Of a DNA stretch of 64,000 nucleotides, positions 31,775 through 41,749 are shown in pieces. The notes below the pieces were generated by a model. The model worked only from the letters and a program-made list of their open reading frames with translations. It was not told the DNA's origin and did not search any database. Made by a program: the position numbers and the translations under genes. The DNA comes from Hymenopus coronatus (lineage: Eukaryota > Arthropoda > Insecta > Mantodea > Hymenopodidae). The first letter of the stretch is position 1. Each line of letters begins with the position of its first letter. Location: NCBI GenBank assembly GCA_030762935.1, contig CM060900.1, positions 392,387,632 to 392,451,631 on the forward strand, written 5' to 3'.

Positions 31775-32520
31775 ATGGAGGAAAACGTCGTATTCGCGCA
31801 CGAATTTACAATGGAGAATAGAGGTAATGTCAGAATTGTGCCCGAGGCAGAAATTATGGCAGTGGATACAATACTGCAAGAAGAGCGAAAGTTCGAGGAT
31901 CTTTGCAGCGAGCTAGCTAATGGTGAGCTTGCTATGTGGTGTGAAAGTCGGCATTTATTGCACAACGAGGCAAGATGTATAAGATGACAGCAACCATGTG
32001 GTCTTCAGGCATAAGCAAAGAGCCCAGAAGTTAACCGTTGGAGTTGCTGCCCTTGCCAACTACGTCGAACTGTGCGGTATGATTCATTTTTTGAGTGCAG
32101 TCATCTGGCGCTAAAGCAGATTTTGATATTTGTATTCTGCTGGGCATGTTATTTCTTGCAGTATAAGAGTGCCCACGAAGCCAGCGTTGGTCGCTGGCAT
32201 ACGTAAGTGAACGGGGCCAATTGTTGCCGGGAGGAATGCCAAATTTATTTGGAGAGGCATCCCTCAGAAATTAGTGGTATGGATGAAAATGGTGTTCCTC
32301 TCATCGTCATAATCGTGAATCGAAGTATTTCCACCGGAAATACCACCGAGAACAATGGAGAGAAGGACACTGGGTCTTCAGCGGTGTAGTAAGAAGATCT
32401 GCAAGGTGCTTCTTGATGGAAGTAACAGACAGTGGGGCCCAAACGCTGGAAGGGCTAATCCAGCAATTCATATTATCGGGTTCCCACATCGTCGCTGATG
32501 CATATTCAGAAGAAGCATGA
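31775..32520 (+). pseudogene. Merlin (IS1595/IS1016-like) transposase relic
   Basis: The plus-strand frames give, in order, CESRHLLHNEARCI (zinc-finger-like start, about 31949-31985), SFFECSHLALKQILIFVFCW (about 32070-32130) and SAHEASVGRWHT. After shifts come ESKYFHRKYHREQWREGHWV (32318-32377) and then RCFLMEVTDSGAQTLEGLIQ and GSHIVADAY (to 32500), ending in a stop at 32518. This matches the ISXO2/DDE_Tnp_IS1595 layout: 'W...L.L..IL...Y.W', then 'DES.F..RKY.RG...GHWVFGG', then 'CFL..V.DR...TL...I...I..GS.I.SD.W'. The second catalytic Asp (VAD) is kept; the first is not clear. The conserved C-terminal part is missing. Several stops and frameshifts make it inactive. Confidence 0.85.
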
Positions 32521-32681
32521 ACGTTATTTTAGAGGAAAGAAGCATGTAGGTCCAGTTTTTGAGGAAAATACGATAGTTTTATTACATATTTCAGCATTTA
32601 CCCGCCACACTATGAGATCGTTGCCATCACTATAAAATATTTTTGCTTTCCCACACTGTTAATTGAGTTAGACAAGACAAG

Positions 32682-33686
32682 ATGGCGGCGGTTGAGAGAT
32701 GTGAAACAGAAGTGTCCAGGAGTTTGTGGGCAAATAAGGGAGAGTTTGCGTTAAATGGAGAAAACAAAATGAGTTGTGGCCAAATCAAAGGTGGATGGAA
32801 TAGTGAAAATGGAAGTTCGAGTGGAGCGGGTCGGAAAAATGAGAGATCTGTGAATATGTGTTGTGACTGGAGATCGGGTGACGCGCATGAGAGTGTAGCA
32901 TCACTTCGGTTAGTGATCGAGATCCTCAGGAAAGACCTCGTGGCGGCAAATAAAGAAATAAACGAACTAAGAAGTGAAAATAAAAGAACAAGGAATGAAA
33001 ATGAGAAAACAACGAGGTGCAAGGAGGGAGATGAACAGAAATGGCCTAGCAGAAGTGAAACAGCTCAGTGGGTAAACGTGAATGCAAAGCGTCGGTCCCG
33101 GGGAAACAATTTAGCGAGTGCACGGAAAGTTGAAGTTCTGCTGTCCAATAGTTTTCAGGTGCTGGAAACGAACCCAGCAGCACAAAACCAAGCCGACACA
33201 GAGGAAACGGTGCATTCTGAAGATGGAAGCCAGCAGGAAAGCATGCCGAGCAAAACCAAAAATGTGGGTGAACACGTGTTCGAGAAAAGATCAGCCATAA
33301 TTATAGGGGACTCATTAGTACGTCACACTAGTGAATATGTGGACGAAGACATCATAGTGTATTGTTTCCCAGGAGCCAGGCTACAGCATATTGAAAAGAA
33401 ACTACGGGAAAACAGAGGTGACCCGGACAACATAGTTATACACGTGGGCACCAACAACGTACGCAGCGCAGATACGCCTGATGATATCATGCGAGAAACG
33501 GTACAGCTGGTGAAAACCACAAAGGAACTCTTTCCACGAGCCAGGATTTGTGTTAGTGCTATTTTACGCCGCAGAGATGAAGATGATCGCTTCATAGACG
33601 CTATAAACCCAGTGCTTGAATGGTTATGCAGTGAACATGACTGTATGTATGTGGATGGAAATGCATGGATTAGAGACTATGACTAG
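32682..33686 (+). CDS. LINE ORF1: coiled coil plus SGNH/GDSL esterase domain
   Basis: ATG at 32682 opens the frame in a GC-rich start (ATGGCGGCGG). Residues about 75-110 (LRLVIEILRKDLVAANKEIN and on) form a charged coiled coil, followed by a basic stretch and SNSFQVLE, a motif usual in this ORF1 class. The SGNH domain runs from residue about 205: IIIGDSLVRH (catalytic Ser in GDS), VIHVGTNNVR (the Asn block) and a Val/Ala-rich helix. TAG at 33684-33686 cuts the frame. Directly after it, still in frame, DGLHLNRRG supplies the catalytic Asp-x2-His, so the stop is a recent nonsense change. Esterase ORF1s occur in CR1-like LINEs, where the enzyme may act on lipids or membranes. Confidence 0.85.
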   Translation: MAAVERCETEVSRSLWANKGEFALNGENKMSCGQIKGGWNSENGSSSGAGRKNERSVNMCCDWRSGDAHESVASLRLVIEILRKDLVAANKEINELRSENKRTRNENEKTTRCKEGDEQKWPSRSETAQWVNVNAKRRSRGNNLASARKVEVLLSNSFQVLETNPAAQNQADTEETVHSEDGSQQESMPSKTKNVGEHVFEKRSAIIIGDSLVRHTSEYVDEDIIVYCFPGARLQHIEKKLRENRGDPDNIVIHVGTNNVRSADTPDDIMRETVQLVKTTKELFPRARICVSAILRRRDEDDRFIDAINPVLEWLCSEHDCMYVDGNAWIRDYD

Positions 33687-34349
33687 GGTCGTGATGGATT
33701 ACATTTGAACAGAAGGGGGGTGAGTAAATTTGGCAGGTTGTTAGGTAGGGTTATAAGCCATCTCAGGCAAAAAAAACCAAATTGTGTAGTGAGCGGTGTT
33801 GAAAAAAATGGAGTCTATGGTTATCTGGCAAACATGGAAGGTAAGGAAATCACTACAGAGCCCCAAAAGGCTTATACTCAACTTGATAGCATTAGTAGGA
33901 AAAGGGGAGGGGAAGAAAAAAAGCAGACAATAGCATGCAAAACATTTCAGACAGGTAAGAAAAATTGTTTAAAAATCTGCCATTTAAATGTTCAAAGCTT
34001 AAGTAACAAAGTAACTGAATTAGAGGTACTAATGGCATCGGAGGAAATGAATGTACAGGTACTATGTCTCACTGAACACTGGCTCAGTGGGCAGAATGTA
34101 AATTGTGTAAATATAGCCAATTTTAAACTATCATCAGTATTTATTAGGGACAAATATATGCATGGAGGATCAGGGATATTTGTTCATGTAGAAATAGAAG
34201 TGAAAGATGTAAAAGAATTGCAGTATTTAAGTGTAGAAAAACATTTCGAGCTCTCAGTCACTGAGATAACAAAAACTCAAACAGTAATAGCATGCATTTA
34301 CAGGACACCTGGTAGTGACTTCAATACATTCATAAAAAAAATTAGATGA
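33687..34349 (+). CDS. End of SGNH domain continuing in frame into LINE endonuclease
   Basis: This stop-free stretch is in the same frame as 32682-33686. It first completes the esterase (GRDGLHLNRRGVSKFGRL), then passes through about 65 polar residues. Next it enters the endonuclease with ICHLNVQSLSNK (catalytic Asn), VLCLTEHWL (Glu) and GGSGIFVH. An A7 run near 34335-34341 shifts the frame; the continuation has VVCGDWNINLLQ (catalytic Asp-x-Asn) at about 34388-34423, a TAA near 34453, and ISDHKAQIL near 34589-34615. Two more TAA stops (near 34687 and 35698) lie before and in the RT. No separate ORF2 start is seen between the domains. Confidence 0.8.
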   Translation, partial: GRDGLHLNRRGVSKFGRLLGRVISHLRQKKPNCVVSGVEKNGVYGYLANMEGKEITTEPQKAYTQLDSISRKRGGEEKKQTIACKTFQTGKKNCLKICHLNVQSLSNKVTELEVLMASEEMNVQVLCLTEHWLSGQNVNCVNIANFKLSSVFIRDKYMHGGSGIFVHVEIEVKDVKELQYLSVEKHFELSVTEITKTQTVIACIYRTPGSDFNTFIKKIR

Positions 34350-34848
34350 GCTACTGCAGAAGTTAACAAAAAAGTATAAAAATATTGTCGTTTGTGGGGA
34401 TTGGAACATTAACTTACTGCAGCAAAGCCAAAAAAGCATGGAAATAGAAAATTAATTCAGGGTTTTCAACATAATTAATACAGTACAGGTTCCCACTAGA
34501 ATATCAAAAAACTCGGTGTCACTTATTGATGTGTTAGCTACAAATATGAACTATGATCAGCCGGCGAAGGTAATGGAAACGGGTATCTCGGATCACAAAG
34601 CGCAAATCCTAAAAGTATCAAGTCAGTCATTGAACAAAAGTAGAATAACAAGCAGTAAAAGGCATTTTAATGAAGAAAATCAAAAGTAATTTAAATACCT
34701 ATTAAGCAAAGAAAGTTGGCATGACATTTATGAAGAAAAGGATGTACATGCAAAATTTGATAAGCTAATAGAAACAGTTCATCACAATTTTAATATAGCA
34801 TTTCCACTGAAACAGGTTAGTATAAAGAACAAAAACCAAAAAGGGTGG

Positions 34849-36837
34849 GTGACCAAAGGTATAAAAGTATCCTCACAGAGAGTCAAATTCCTATCAATGT
34901 TGGAAAAAAGGGGAAAGGTGTCAAGGGAAAACTTAAGTTATGTAAATAAATATAAAAAAGTATACAGGAAAGTTATTAGGGATGCAAAAAAACTGGAAAA
35001 TGATAAATATATTCAAAGAGCAACAAACCAAAGTAAGGCAATCTGGGAAGTAATCAATAAGGAAACCGGAAAAAGAAATTTGTGCATAAACCAATTTGAA
35101 TTGATGCATGAAGGGCAAAAAATCAAAGATCCAGTTAAAATAGCTGAATTGTTTAATACATATTTTGTTGAGGGTCCAAATAAACTAGTAAGAGATAAAT
35201 ATGACACAGGGGTTAAAAAAGTAAGAGAAAACAGTAAGGTTAAAAGATGCCTGAATTCAGTATTTATTAAACCTATAAATGAGCAGGAACTGATAAGGGC
35301 AGCAAAAGGGCTGAAAAGCAAGCTCTCAGCAGGTCTAGACGAGATTCCTGATCTAGTAATAAAGGTTTGTGTAGAGGAAATAGCAAAACCATTACTGAAT
35401 ATCTATAATACCTCTTTTGAGACAGGAGTTTTCCCAGATAAATTAAAAACAGCTAAAGTTAGGCCCCTCCATAAAAAGGGACCCCAAGATGTGTTACAAA
35501 ATTACAGACCAATTTCTATGCTTTCAGCATTCTCCAAGATTTTGGAGAAGCTAATGTTCAATAGAATTAGTAATTGTTTAGAGAAAAATAAAATTCTTAC
35601 AGATACACAACATGGTTTTAGGCGAGAAAAATCTACTGAATCGGCAGTTTGCGCCCTAGTTGAAAAAATTATTGCTGCTATTGAAAAGAAAGGGAAATAA
35701 ATAGGTTTGTTCCTTGATCTAACGAAGGCATATGATGTGATTGATCATGATATACTACTGAGAAAGTTAGAGGTGTATGGTATTAGAGGAATAGCAAATG
35801 CATGGTTTAAATCTTACCTATCGAATCGATCTCTAGTAGTAGAAATTAGCAACCTGAATAAAGAACATCTCAGTATAGAAAGATGTCAATCTACGCAGAG
35901 GAAGGTAGGACAGGGGGTACCACAGGGATCTATATTGGGGCCTCTTCTTTTCTTGATTTATGTAAATGATCTCCCATTATGTGTCCAGGAGTCTGAAGTG
36001 GTGTTATTTGCTGATGATACAAACCTGCTGCTAAAAGCGAACAATGACAGAGATCTTCAGAAAAAAGTAAATGGGGATATAAGGAAATTGATATACTGGT
36101 TTGAGGTAAATAGACTGCTATTAAATACACAAAAAACTGTTGCTATGAGGTTTCATTCGAGTCATCATAGAAATGTGGCAAAACCGCAAATAAAAATAGA
36201 CAATGAAATCATAAAATATGAAGATCAAACTAAATTCCTGGGGATAATTATTACAGAAGATCTTAAATGGGGGACACATATAAATATGCTAACCAAGAAA
36301 CTAAGTGTGGGATGTTACATATTGAGTACATTGAAAAGAGTGACGAGTGTGCAAGTTTTTAGAAGAGCTTATTTTGCATACATCCATAGTCATATAAGGT
36401 ATGGAATAATGTTCTGGGGGGCAGCAACAGAATCTGAAAAAGTTTTTCGGTTGCAAAAGCGGGCCATAAGAATAATGACTGGCGAATCAAGTAGATCTCC
36501 GTGCAGGGAACTGTTCAAAAGGTTAAGGATTATGACTGCACCAAGTATGTATATATTAGGAGTTATCCATCATATCAGACGAATAAGGCATCAGTTACCA
36601 GATAACCAAGAGATTCATTATCATAGTACAAGGCAGAAAGGAAATCTACATGTGCAATATTACAGAACGAATCTAGCCAAAAACAGTGTAAATCATAATG
36701 GAATAAAACTGTATAATAGGCTACCCCTTAATATAAAAAATATTGAAAATGTAAATCTGTTTAAGAGAAAACTCAAATTGTACCTATTAGAGAATGCATT
36801 TTATTCAGTTATGGAATATGTAAATAAGTCTTACTAA
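34849..36837 (+). CDS. LINE reverse transcriptase, single internal TAA
   Basis: Two segments in one frame (34849-35700 and 35707-36837) are separated only by TAA at 35698-35700. The order is SAGLDEIPDLVIKVC, NYRPISMLSAFSKILEKLMF, TQHGFRREKSTESAV, FLDLTKAYDVIDHDIL (motif A), GVPQGSILGPLLFLIYVND (motif B), VLFADDTNLLL (motif C, FADD), KFLGIIITEDLKWGTHI and YGIMFWG (thumb). All catalytic aspartates are present. The C-terminus ends normally at TAA 36835-36837, with no RNase H, unlike the LINE at 22991-27890. Confidence 0.9.
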
Positions 36838-36881
36838 TGAAGGCAGTATGGATATGTGTGGTGACCCTAAATGCTGTATGC

Positions 36882-36887
<6 letters not shown>

Positions 36888-36913
<26 letters not shown>
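36888..36913. repeat. (TG)n microsatellite in the LINE 3' untranslated region
   Basis: Thirteen or so TG units, 50 bp after the RT stop codon. Confidence 0.95.
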
Positions 36914-36915
<2 letters not shown>

Positions 36916-37019
36916 TTTTAATTTATTGTTATATTCCTATGTAACTTATTGACGAGTCCATATCATGTATACATGATCTGAAGGATGAAATAAATGAATA
37001 TGAATATTACATACTATCC

Positions 37020-37190
37020 AGACTTACCTACGCGTGCGTCGCCTTCCCTTCTTTTCGCAATACCAACTTATATACTCAATTACGCCGATTATTGCGCTTT
37101 TCACATGCAAACGTTGAATGTTTGACGTTACGCGGTCAATAGACCCTAATCGGCAACATTACCAGCAGTTCTCCGGTCAAGGTTTTGCGG
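37020..37190 (+). repeat. hAT 5' region, right arm of inverted pair
   Basis: It begins at the 3' end of the CR1-type LINE. Plus-strand blocks CTTTTCGCAATACCAACT, GACGTTACGCGGTCAATAGA and CGGCAACATTACC are the inverse of the 31.4-31.6 kb arm. It carries stops where the left arm encodes hAT N-terminal residues, and lacks about 17 bp. No further hAT coding sequence follows. Confidence 0.85.
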
Positions 37191-38244
37191 GGGATCCTGC
37201 TAGCCATATTACACACAGGCAGTGAAACACTAACTCGTCTCTGCGTACGCTGCTGTTTTCGAACGGATTGATTTGTAAATATTGTGTTTGCTAGTTAGGC
37301 TTATTATAGCTGCTCAACAGTATGATCTGCGAAAATATCGCTACTAAATGAATCCATACTATAAAGGTCCTCCTTTAAAGCTGTTAGAAAACAAAATACA
37401 TATTAAAATATTTAAACGCACAAAAATAAGGGGAACGCTCAGCGTACTAGCGTCACTGATAGATATTAGTCTTTATAATAGTTTGATTTACAGTCAGGCA
37501 CGCAATAACTGTTAGGCCTTTATGTAATATAAACGCAACAAAAACGGAACAAAATGCTTTGTAGCCGTCAAATTTGAAATTTGTAAGCGCCTCAATCTAT
37601 CAGCTGATTTAATTCCTGCCGCTCTGCATTACGCTCTTCGTTTCACGAAGGCTGTGATCCTTCTGATCCTATGGTCGGAATTGACAAAAAGAAACAAAAA
37701 CACACCAAAGTATATATAAGTTGGATAACCTGCTAAAAGTGCGCGTGGCGATCGTCTCTACTCTACAATTGGTTGACAACTAGTGGAACGAAAATTTTAA
37801 GAGCACATTATTATATTATGGATTAAATTGAAGTGGAAGCTATTTTAGAGGAGGAAGTGTGCTATAAGCAGAGTGAACAATCTTAACAATTCTTTCAGGT
37901 TACCTGTATTGAAATGTTGTGTTAAAGTTCCAAATATACTTTCAGGTTTAGAAAGTTAGATATTGAAATAGTGTTTCATGTGTGAAAGCTAGTATTAACG
38001 TTCTAGTGGAGACGAGCGTTTTTCGGACCACTTTATGTTTGTGATGGAAGAAATGGGCTTGATGAATATGTGCAGACCGCTTCATACTCCTGGTATGTAT
38101 AACTTCAGTAATAAATCTGCTATAAGTGAAAATTTCTTAAGAGTACATGACTGTATTTGGCATTTCATAGATATCTATGGGACACTTCTTCCATGCGTGA
38201 TCCGGATTTGATTCTTTTGTTCTGCCATTATAGGAACTTTTTAA
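37191..38244. other. Noncoding stretch
   Basis: No ORF or repeat recognised; local G+C is slightly higher around 37600-37800. Confidence 0.35.
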
Positions 38245-38700
38245 CTTTTAGGACCCTAAGCCGTAAAGCGTAGCCCACGGTGGAGAAGGACCCTAAGGCA
38301 CAAGGTGGCCAATGATCCCCAAAAGATGTTAAAACTTGGGCCATCTAGGGGGTTTCAGTATTAGTATGCAATGGTTCCACCACTTGACAGTACTATAATA
38401 CTTGGAAATTTTTGTTATTTCGTCGTTAGAGCCGCTTTGTAGTTACGTACAGGATTATTGTAAACGTTTAAGGCCCTAAGCCGCAAAGCGTAGCCCAACC
38501 AGGGGGGCCTAAGCCGCAAAGCGTATCCGAGTGATATTTTTTATAAGTAGAGGAGTGTTGCGGAGCGACGACAGGGCTTAGCTGAGGAATCTGAAGCTAA
38601 AAACCCAATAATCCCAAGAAGTATTCAAAACTTTGGGAATCTGGCGACTTTCACATCTAACAACTTGATGTTTTCAACACTTTCAAACATAGATCGCCAT
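38245..38700 (+). repeat. CCTAAGC-type repeat, longest copy
   Basis: The core unit (AGGACCCTAAGCCGTAAAGC, then GGCCCTAAGCCGCAAAGCGT, then GGCCTAAGCCGCAAAGCGTA) occurs three times. The flanking landmarks are GAGCCGCTTTGTAGTTACG, TTTTTTATAAGTAGAGGAGTG, TGAGGAATCTGAAGC, ATCTGGCGACTTTCACATC and TTTTCAACACTTTCAAA. Confidence 0.8.
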
Positions 38701-38725
38701 AAAAGTCAAACTATTACTTAAGACC

Positions 38726-38728
<3 letters not shown>

Positions 38729-38786
<58 letters not shown>
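38729..38786. repeat. (GT)n microsatellite
   Basis: About 25 uninterrupted GT units followed by interrupted TG sequence. Confidence 0.97.
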
Positions 38787-38854
38787 ATGTGTTTCGCATG
38801 TGTGTGTCTGATGTCTGCTGCAACCATTGTATAGCTTTCACCTCTGTTATAAAC

Positions 38855-39110
38855 TTTTAGGACCCTAAGCTGAAAAGTGTAGCCCATGCAAAGTGTAGCT
38901 GATGGATCCGAAGAGCTAACACCCCAATGATCCTAAAAAGAGGGATGGATCGGCATTATAACAGATTTCAAATTTGAACAGGTTTATGTTTTCAACTTTC
39001 AAATCGGAATCTCCTGTGGAAGTTTTACCTCCATGCCCAGGCTGTACACTTTGCAGAGTAGAGCCCTCAATGCTAGGCTATACTTTTGGGCTTAGGAACT
39101 CCCAACAGGC
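38855..39110. repeat. CCTAAGC-type repeat, head-to-head partial copies
   Basis: A plus-strand copy (AGGACCCTAAGCTGAAAAGT through CCCCAATGATCCTAAAAAG and TCTCCTGTGGAAGTTTTACC) runs straight into a minus-strand piece (CTTTGCAGAGTAGAGCCCTC, then TTTGGGCTTAGGAAC). The pair forms a short inverted arrangement. Confidence 0.7.
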
Positions 39111-39384
39111 AAGTACACAATATTTGTAAATCATCTGTGGTTACAAACGATGACAGCAATAACTAGGAAGTGCATCCATAGGGACTATCAGCGAACTGTT
39201 TCCTCTTGGTTCTATAGGTATTGAAAAATGTTCCTGCTTTTAATATCTTTGCTATCGGTTGATAATCGGTCAGACAATTTCTAACTTATTGAGTAACAAA
39301 GTAGAAAAGAAACCTGCCTATGAAGAACTTTTATTTTAGTTGCCTTTGCTGTCAGTTGGTAAGTATTGGCATAGTTTCCATGAG

Positions 39385-39670
39385 ATGCCCAGATTTAAAA
39401 TTTGCTAAAATGCCAAGGTTTTAACTTCCTGTATCGATAATGTTTGTGGTACCTTGTTTGCTCTTCATAGATCCCTTGGTTATGCCCTTTATTGTGACTT
39501 CTTGACTCCTCTACTTCTAAACAAGATCCCTCGATTATGCTTTGTAGGTTAGGGCCCTCAAAGTTTATGGTGACTCTTGTGCATGTATGACAGACATGGT
39601 AAATAGCAGCTCTAATTCCAAGTAACAAAACTACCAAATATTGATTTAATAAGGAAGTAAATGGGAAATA
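39385..39670 (-). repeat. CCTAAGC-type repeat, minus-strand copy
   Basis: It contains the inverse of the family landmarks: ATAGATCCCTTGGTTATGCC, CTCCTCTACTTCTAAAC, GTAGGTTAGGGCCCTCAA and AGCTCTAATTCCAAGTAAC. Confidence 0.7.
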
Positions 39671-39789
39671 TTTTTCATTCTGGGGATCCAAATGTGAGCT
39701 GAGTCGGAGGATATTGAATATATAACTTGCATTATGCAGTTCTTTCATTGTGCGTACAAGAATAAACTTCAAGTTCTTTACACATTTCT

Positions 39790-40125
39790 GGTAAAACTTG
39801 CACAGGAGATCCAGATTTGAAAGTATTGAAATTATTAAAATGTCCCATATGAAATCTGCTAGATCTCCATGGGATCATTGGGGTTTTAGTTTCTTATATC
39901 TCTCAGCTATACTCAGTCGTCATTCTGTTGTCCTACTCCACTCCTCTACTTATAAGTCATCCCTCTGTGACACTTTGCAGCTTAGGGCCCTCCAACTTAC
40001 ATTTTGTGGCTTAGGGCCCTAAAAGGTAATGGCTACTAGAGATATAATGAATAACTACAAAGCAACACTAATGGTAGTACAAACAAAGTACCAATTTTGA
40101 ATCACATAGGGAAGTTAGTGGTCCA
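39790..40125 (-). repeat. CCTAAGC-type repeat, minus-strand copy
   Basis: AGGAGATCCAGATTTGAAAG, TGGGATCATTGGGGTTTTAG, CTCCTCTACTTATAAGTCAT, TTGCAGCTTAGGGCCCTCC and TTGTGGCTTAGGGCCCTAAA follow each other in inverse order to the plus copies. The core is present twice. The downstream block AACTACAAAGCAACACTAAT matches the outer end of the family. Confidence 0.8.
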
Positions 40126-40714
40126 TTTCTCATAACTCTTAGATAATCAAGAAACCAAGAAATTTATGATGTTTTCAGTGCCTCTGAGTATTGCCAGTGG
40201 CAGAACCCAACAAACTGAAATAGTTGGACTAAGACAGAAAGCCTAAACAGTTATTTTATCATAAATAGCAAAAGGGAATCGAGACACTCTGCCTAAAACA
40301 TGTGCAGCAGCAAATAAAATGCAACAGGCAGGTTTATACAAATCAGAGAAATTTCACTTTGGTTTAATTTCACAGAATGAAATAAAGAAAATAAATAACT
40401 CTTAAAAAAAACAAAAGCATACACACATACTTCAATAGGATGGAACGAAATACCTCTGCAAACCTCTGACTAAAATAGTTAGTATATTATTAATGAGAAT
40501 GAAGTATTTAGTAACCAGCTGGGGATGATCAGTTTAAAAATTATTGCCCACTTCCATATATAGTAGCTTTACAATAGTACTATAGAAAAATGTGTAATCC
40601 CCACCTACAAATATATCTAGAAAACGACTTTATTCCATGCTGAACCCTGCAAACTTTCTTTACACTTTAGTTATGCTGGTGTTATGCAAGAGTGCCAACA
40701 TTTGCACAATAAAT

Positions 40715-40905
40715 ACTGTGAGGTCTTAAGCCACAAACCGTGGTCTGGGATTGAGCCATAAGTTGTAGCTGAGGGATGGTTTTTATAAGTATAGGAGTGA
40801 AGAAGTTTGTTTTGGCCGCAAACTGTAGAGGTACAACAAAGCATAGCGGAGGGGTCTGTGAAGCTAAACCCCAATGATCCTAAGAAGTTAAAACCTCATC
40901 AATTT
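40715..40905 (+). repeat. CCTAAGC-type repeat, plus-strand copy
   Basis: GGTCTTAAGCCACAAACCGT, GAGGGATGGTTTTTATAAGT, GGAGGGGTCTGTGAAGCTAA and CCCCAATGATCCTAAGAAGT are in the family order. Confidence 0.75.
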
Positions 40906-41749
40906 AACAGATGTTGTTCCCTCAATTTGGTTGCTATGCGCCTCTATGCATATGTTATATGGACAATATTGATAAAATGGCATGGTTTAGTGACATTATG
41001 CCATTATTTTCCAATAAAAGTAAGCATCCTAAAAGAGTGGGTTGCTAGGTACCATGCCTTCAAATCATTCACCTCTCCTTCTAAATGATGTAATAATTAT
41101 ATTTTCTTTCCTTAAAACTTCTTTCTTCTAAATTTACATTGCAGGGTAATTATGAAACCATTACCAACTCCTTATTAGGACCAATATTATAAGTAATATA
41201 GGCAAATAATCTTCTATATAGTATAAGCATGCAAGCAATATTATATACAGATTACACATAAGTTCTTTGAAATAATAATAATATTCAAAACCTTAAAAGA
41301 AGTTTGCCATTATTCAATTAGATAATTGGCTTACGACTAATGGATTACAACCAAATAAGAGTAAAACTAATGTAATGCACTTCAAAATTAGTAGTGGATA
41401 AAAATACATAGTAAATTAACTAAGCTACACATTAAGAAATGAAACTAAAATCTTGGGAATACATGTTTTTGTACAACCTAAAGTAAAATAGTCATCTGGA
41501 TTATTATTAAAAAAAAAAAAACAACTTTGCATGCTACAATTTGTCCTGTTTATCAAAAATACAAATTTACATATACAAAAATGGTATATTGCAGTTTCAG
41601 TCTATGTTGAAATATGTTATATAATTGATTATGGCAGTGCTACAGATTGGGAAAGAATTTTGTAAATTCCAAAAAAAGATAATCCAAATAATTACTCATT
41701 CAAACAACAGGGAATCCTGCAAGCCATTATTCAAAGTATTATTATTACA
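40906..41749. other. Noncoding stretch
   Basis: An A12 run lies near 41510-41522. No gene recognised. Confidence 0.35.

Larger units (their letters stand above)
32640..37010 (+). mobile_element. Nearly complete CR1/jockey-group LINE with SGNH-esterase ORF1
   Basis: The element carries an esterase-type ORF1, an endonuclease and a reverse transcriptase, then a 3' untranslated region with a (TG)n run. The end reads AAATAAATGAATATGAATAT near 37005, suggesting a short-repeat tail. Only four internal stops and one frameshift occur in about 4.1 kb, so it is far younger than the LINE relics at 1-5 kb. It sits between the Merlin relic and the inverted hAT 5' end at 37020; the 5' border is uncertain (about 32580-32670). 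A jockey versus CR1 assignment needs an RT tree. Confidence 0.85.

Noticed and set aside
31775..32520. Bacterial IS1595 contamination
   Set aside because: The match is to the eukaryotic Merlin relatives, the frames are decayed, and it is embedded among animal transposons.
32630..33022. Minus-strand 130-codon frame at 32.6-33.0 kb
   Set aside because: It is the shadow of the LINE ORF1 coiled-coil region, Leu/Phe/Ser-rich and without a domain.
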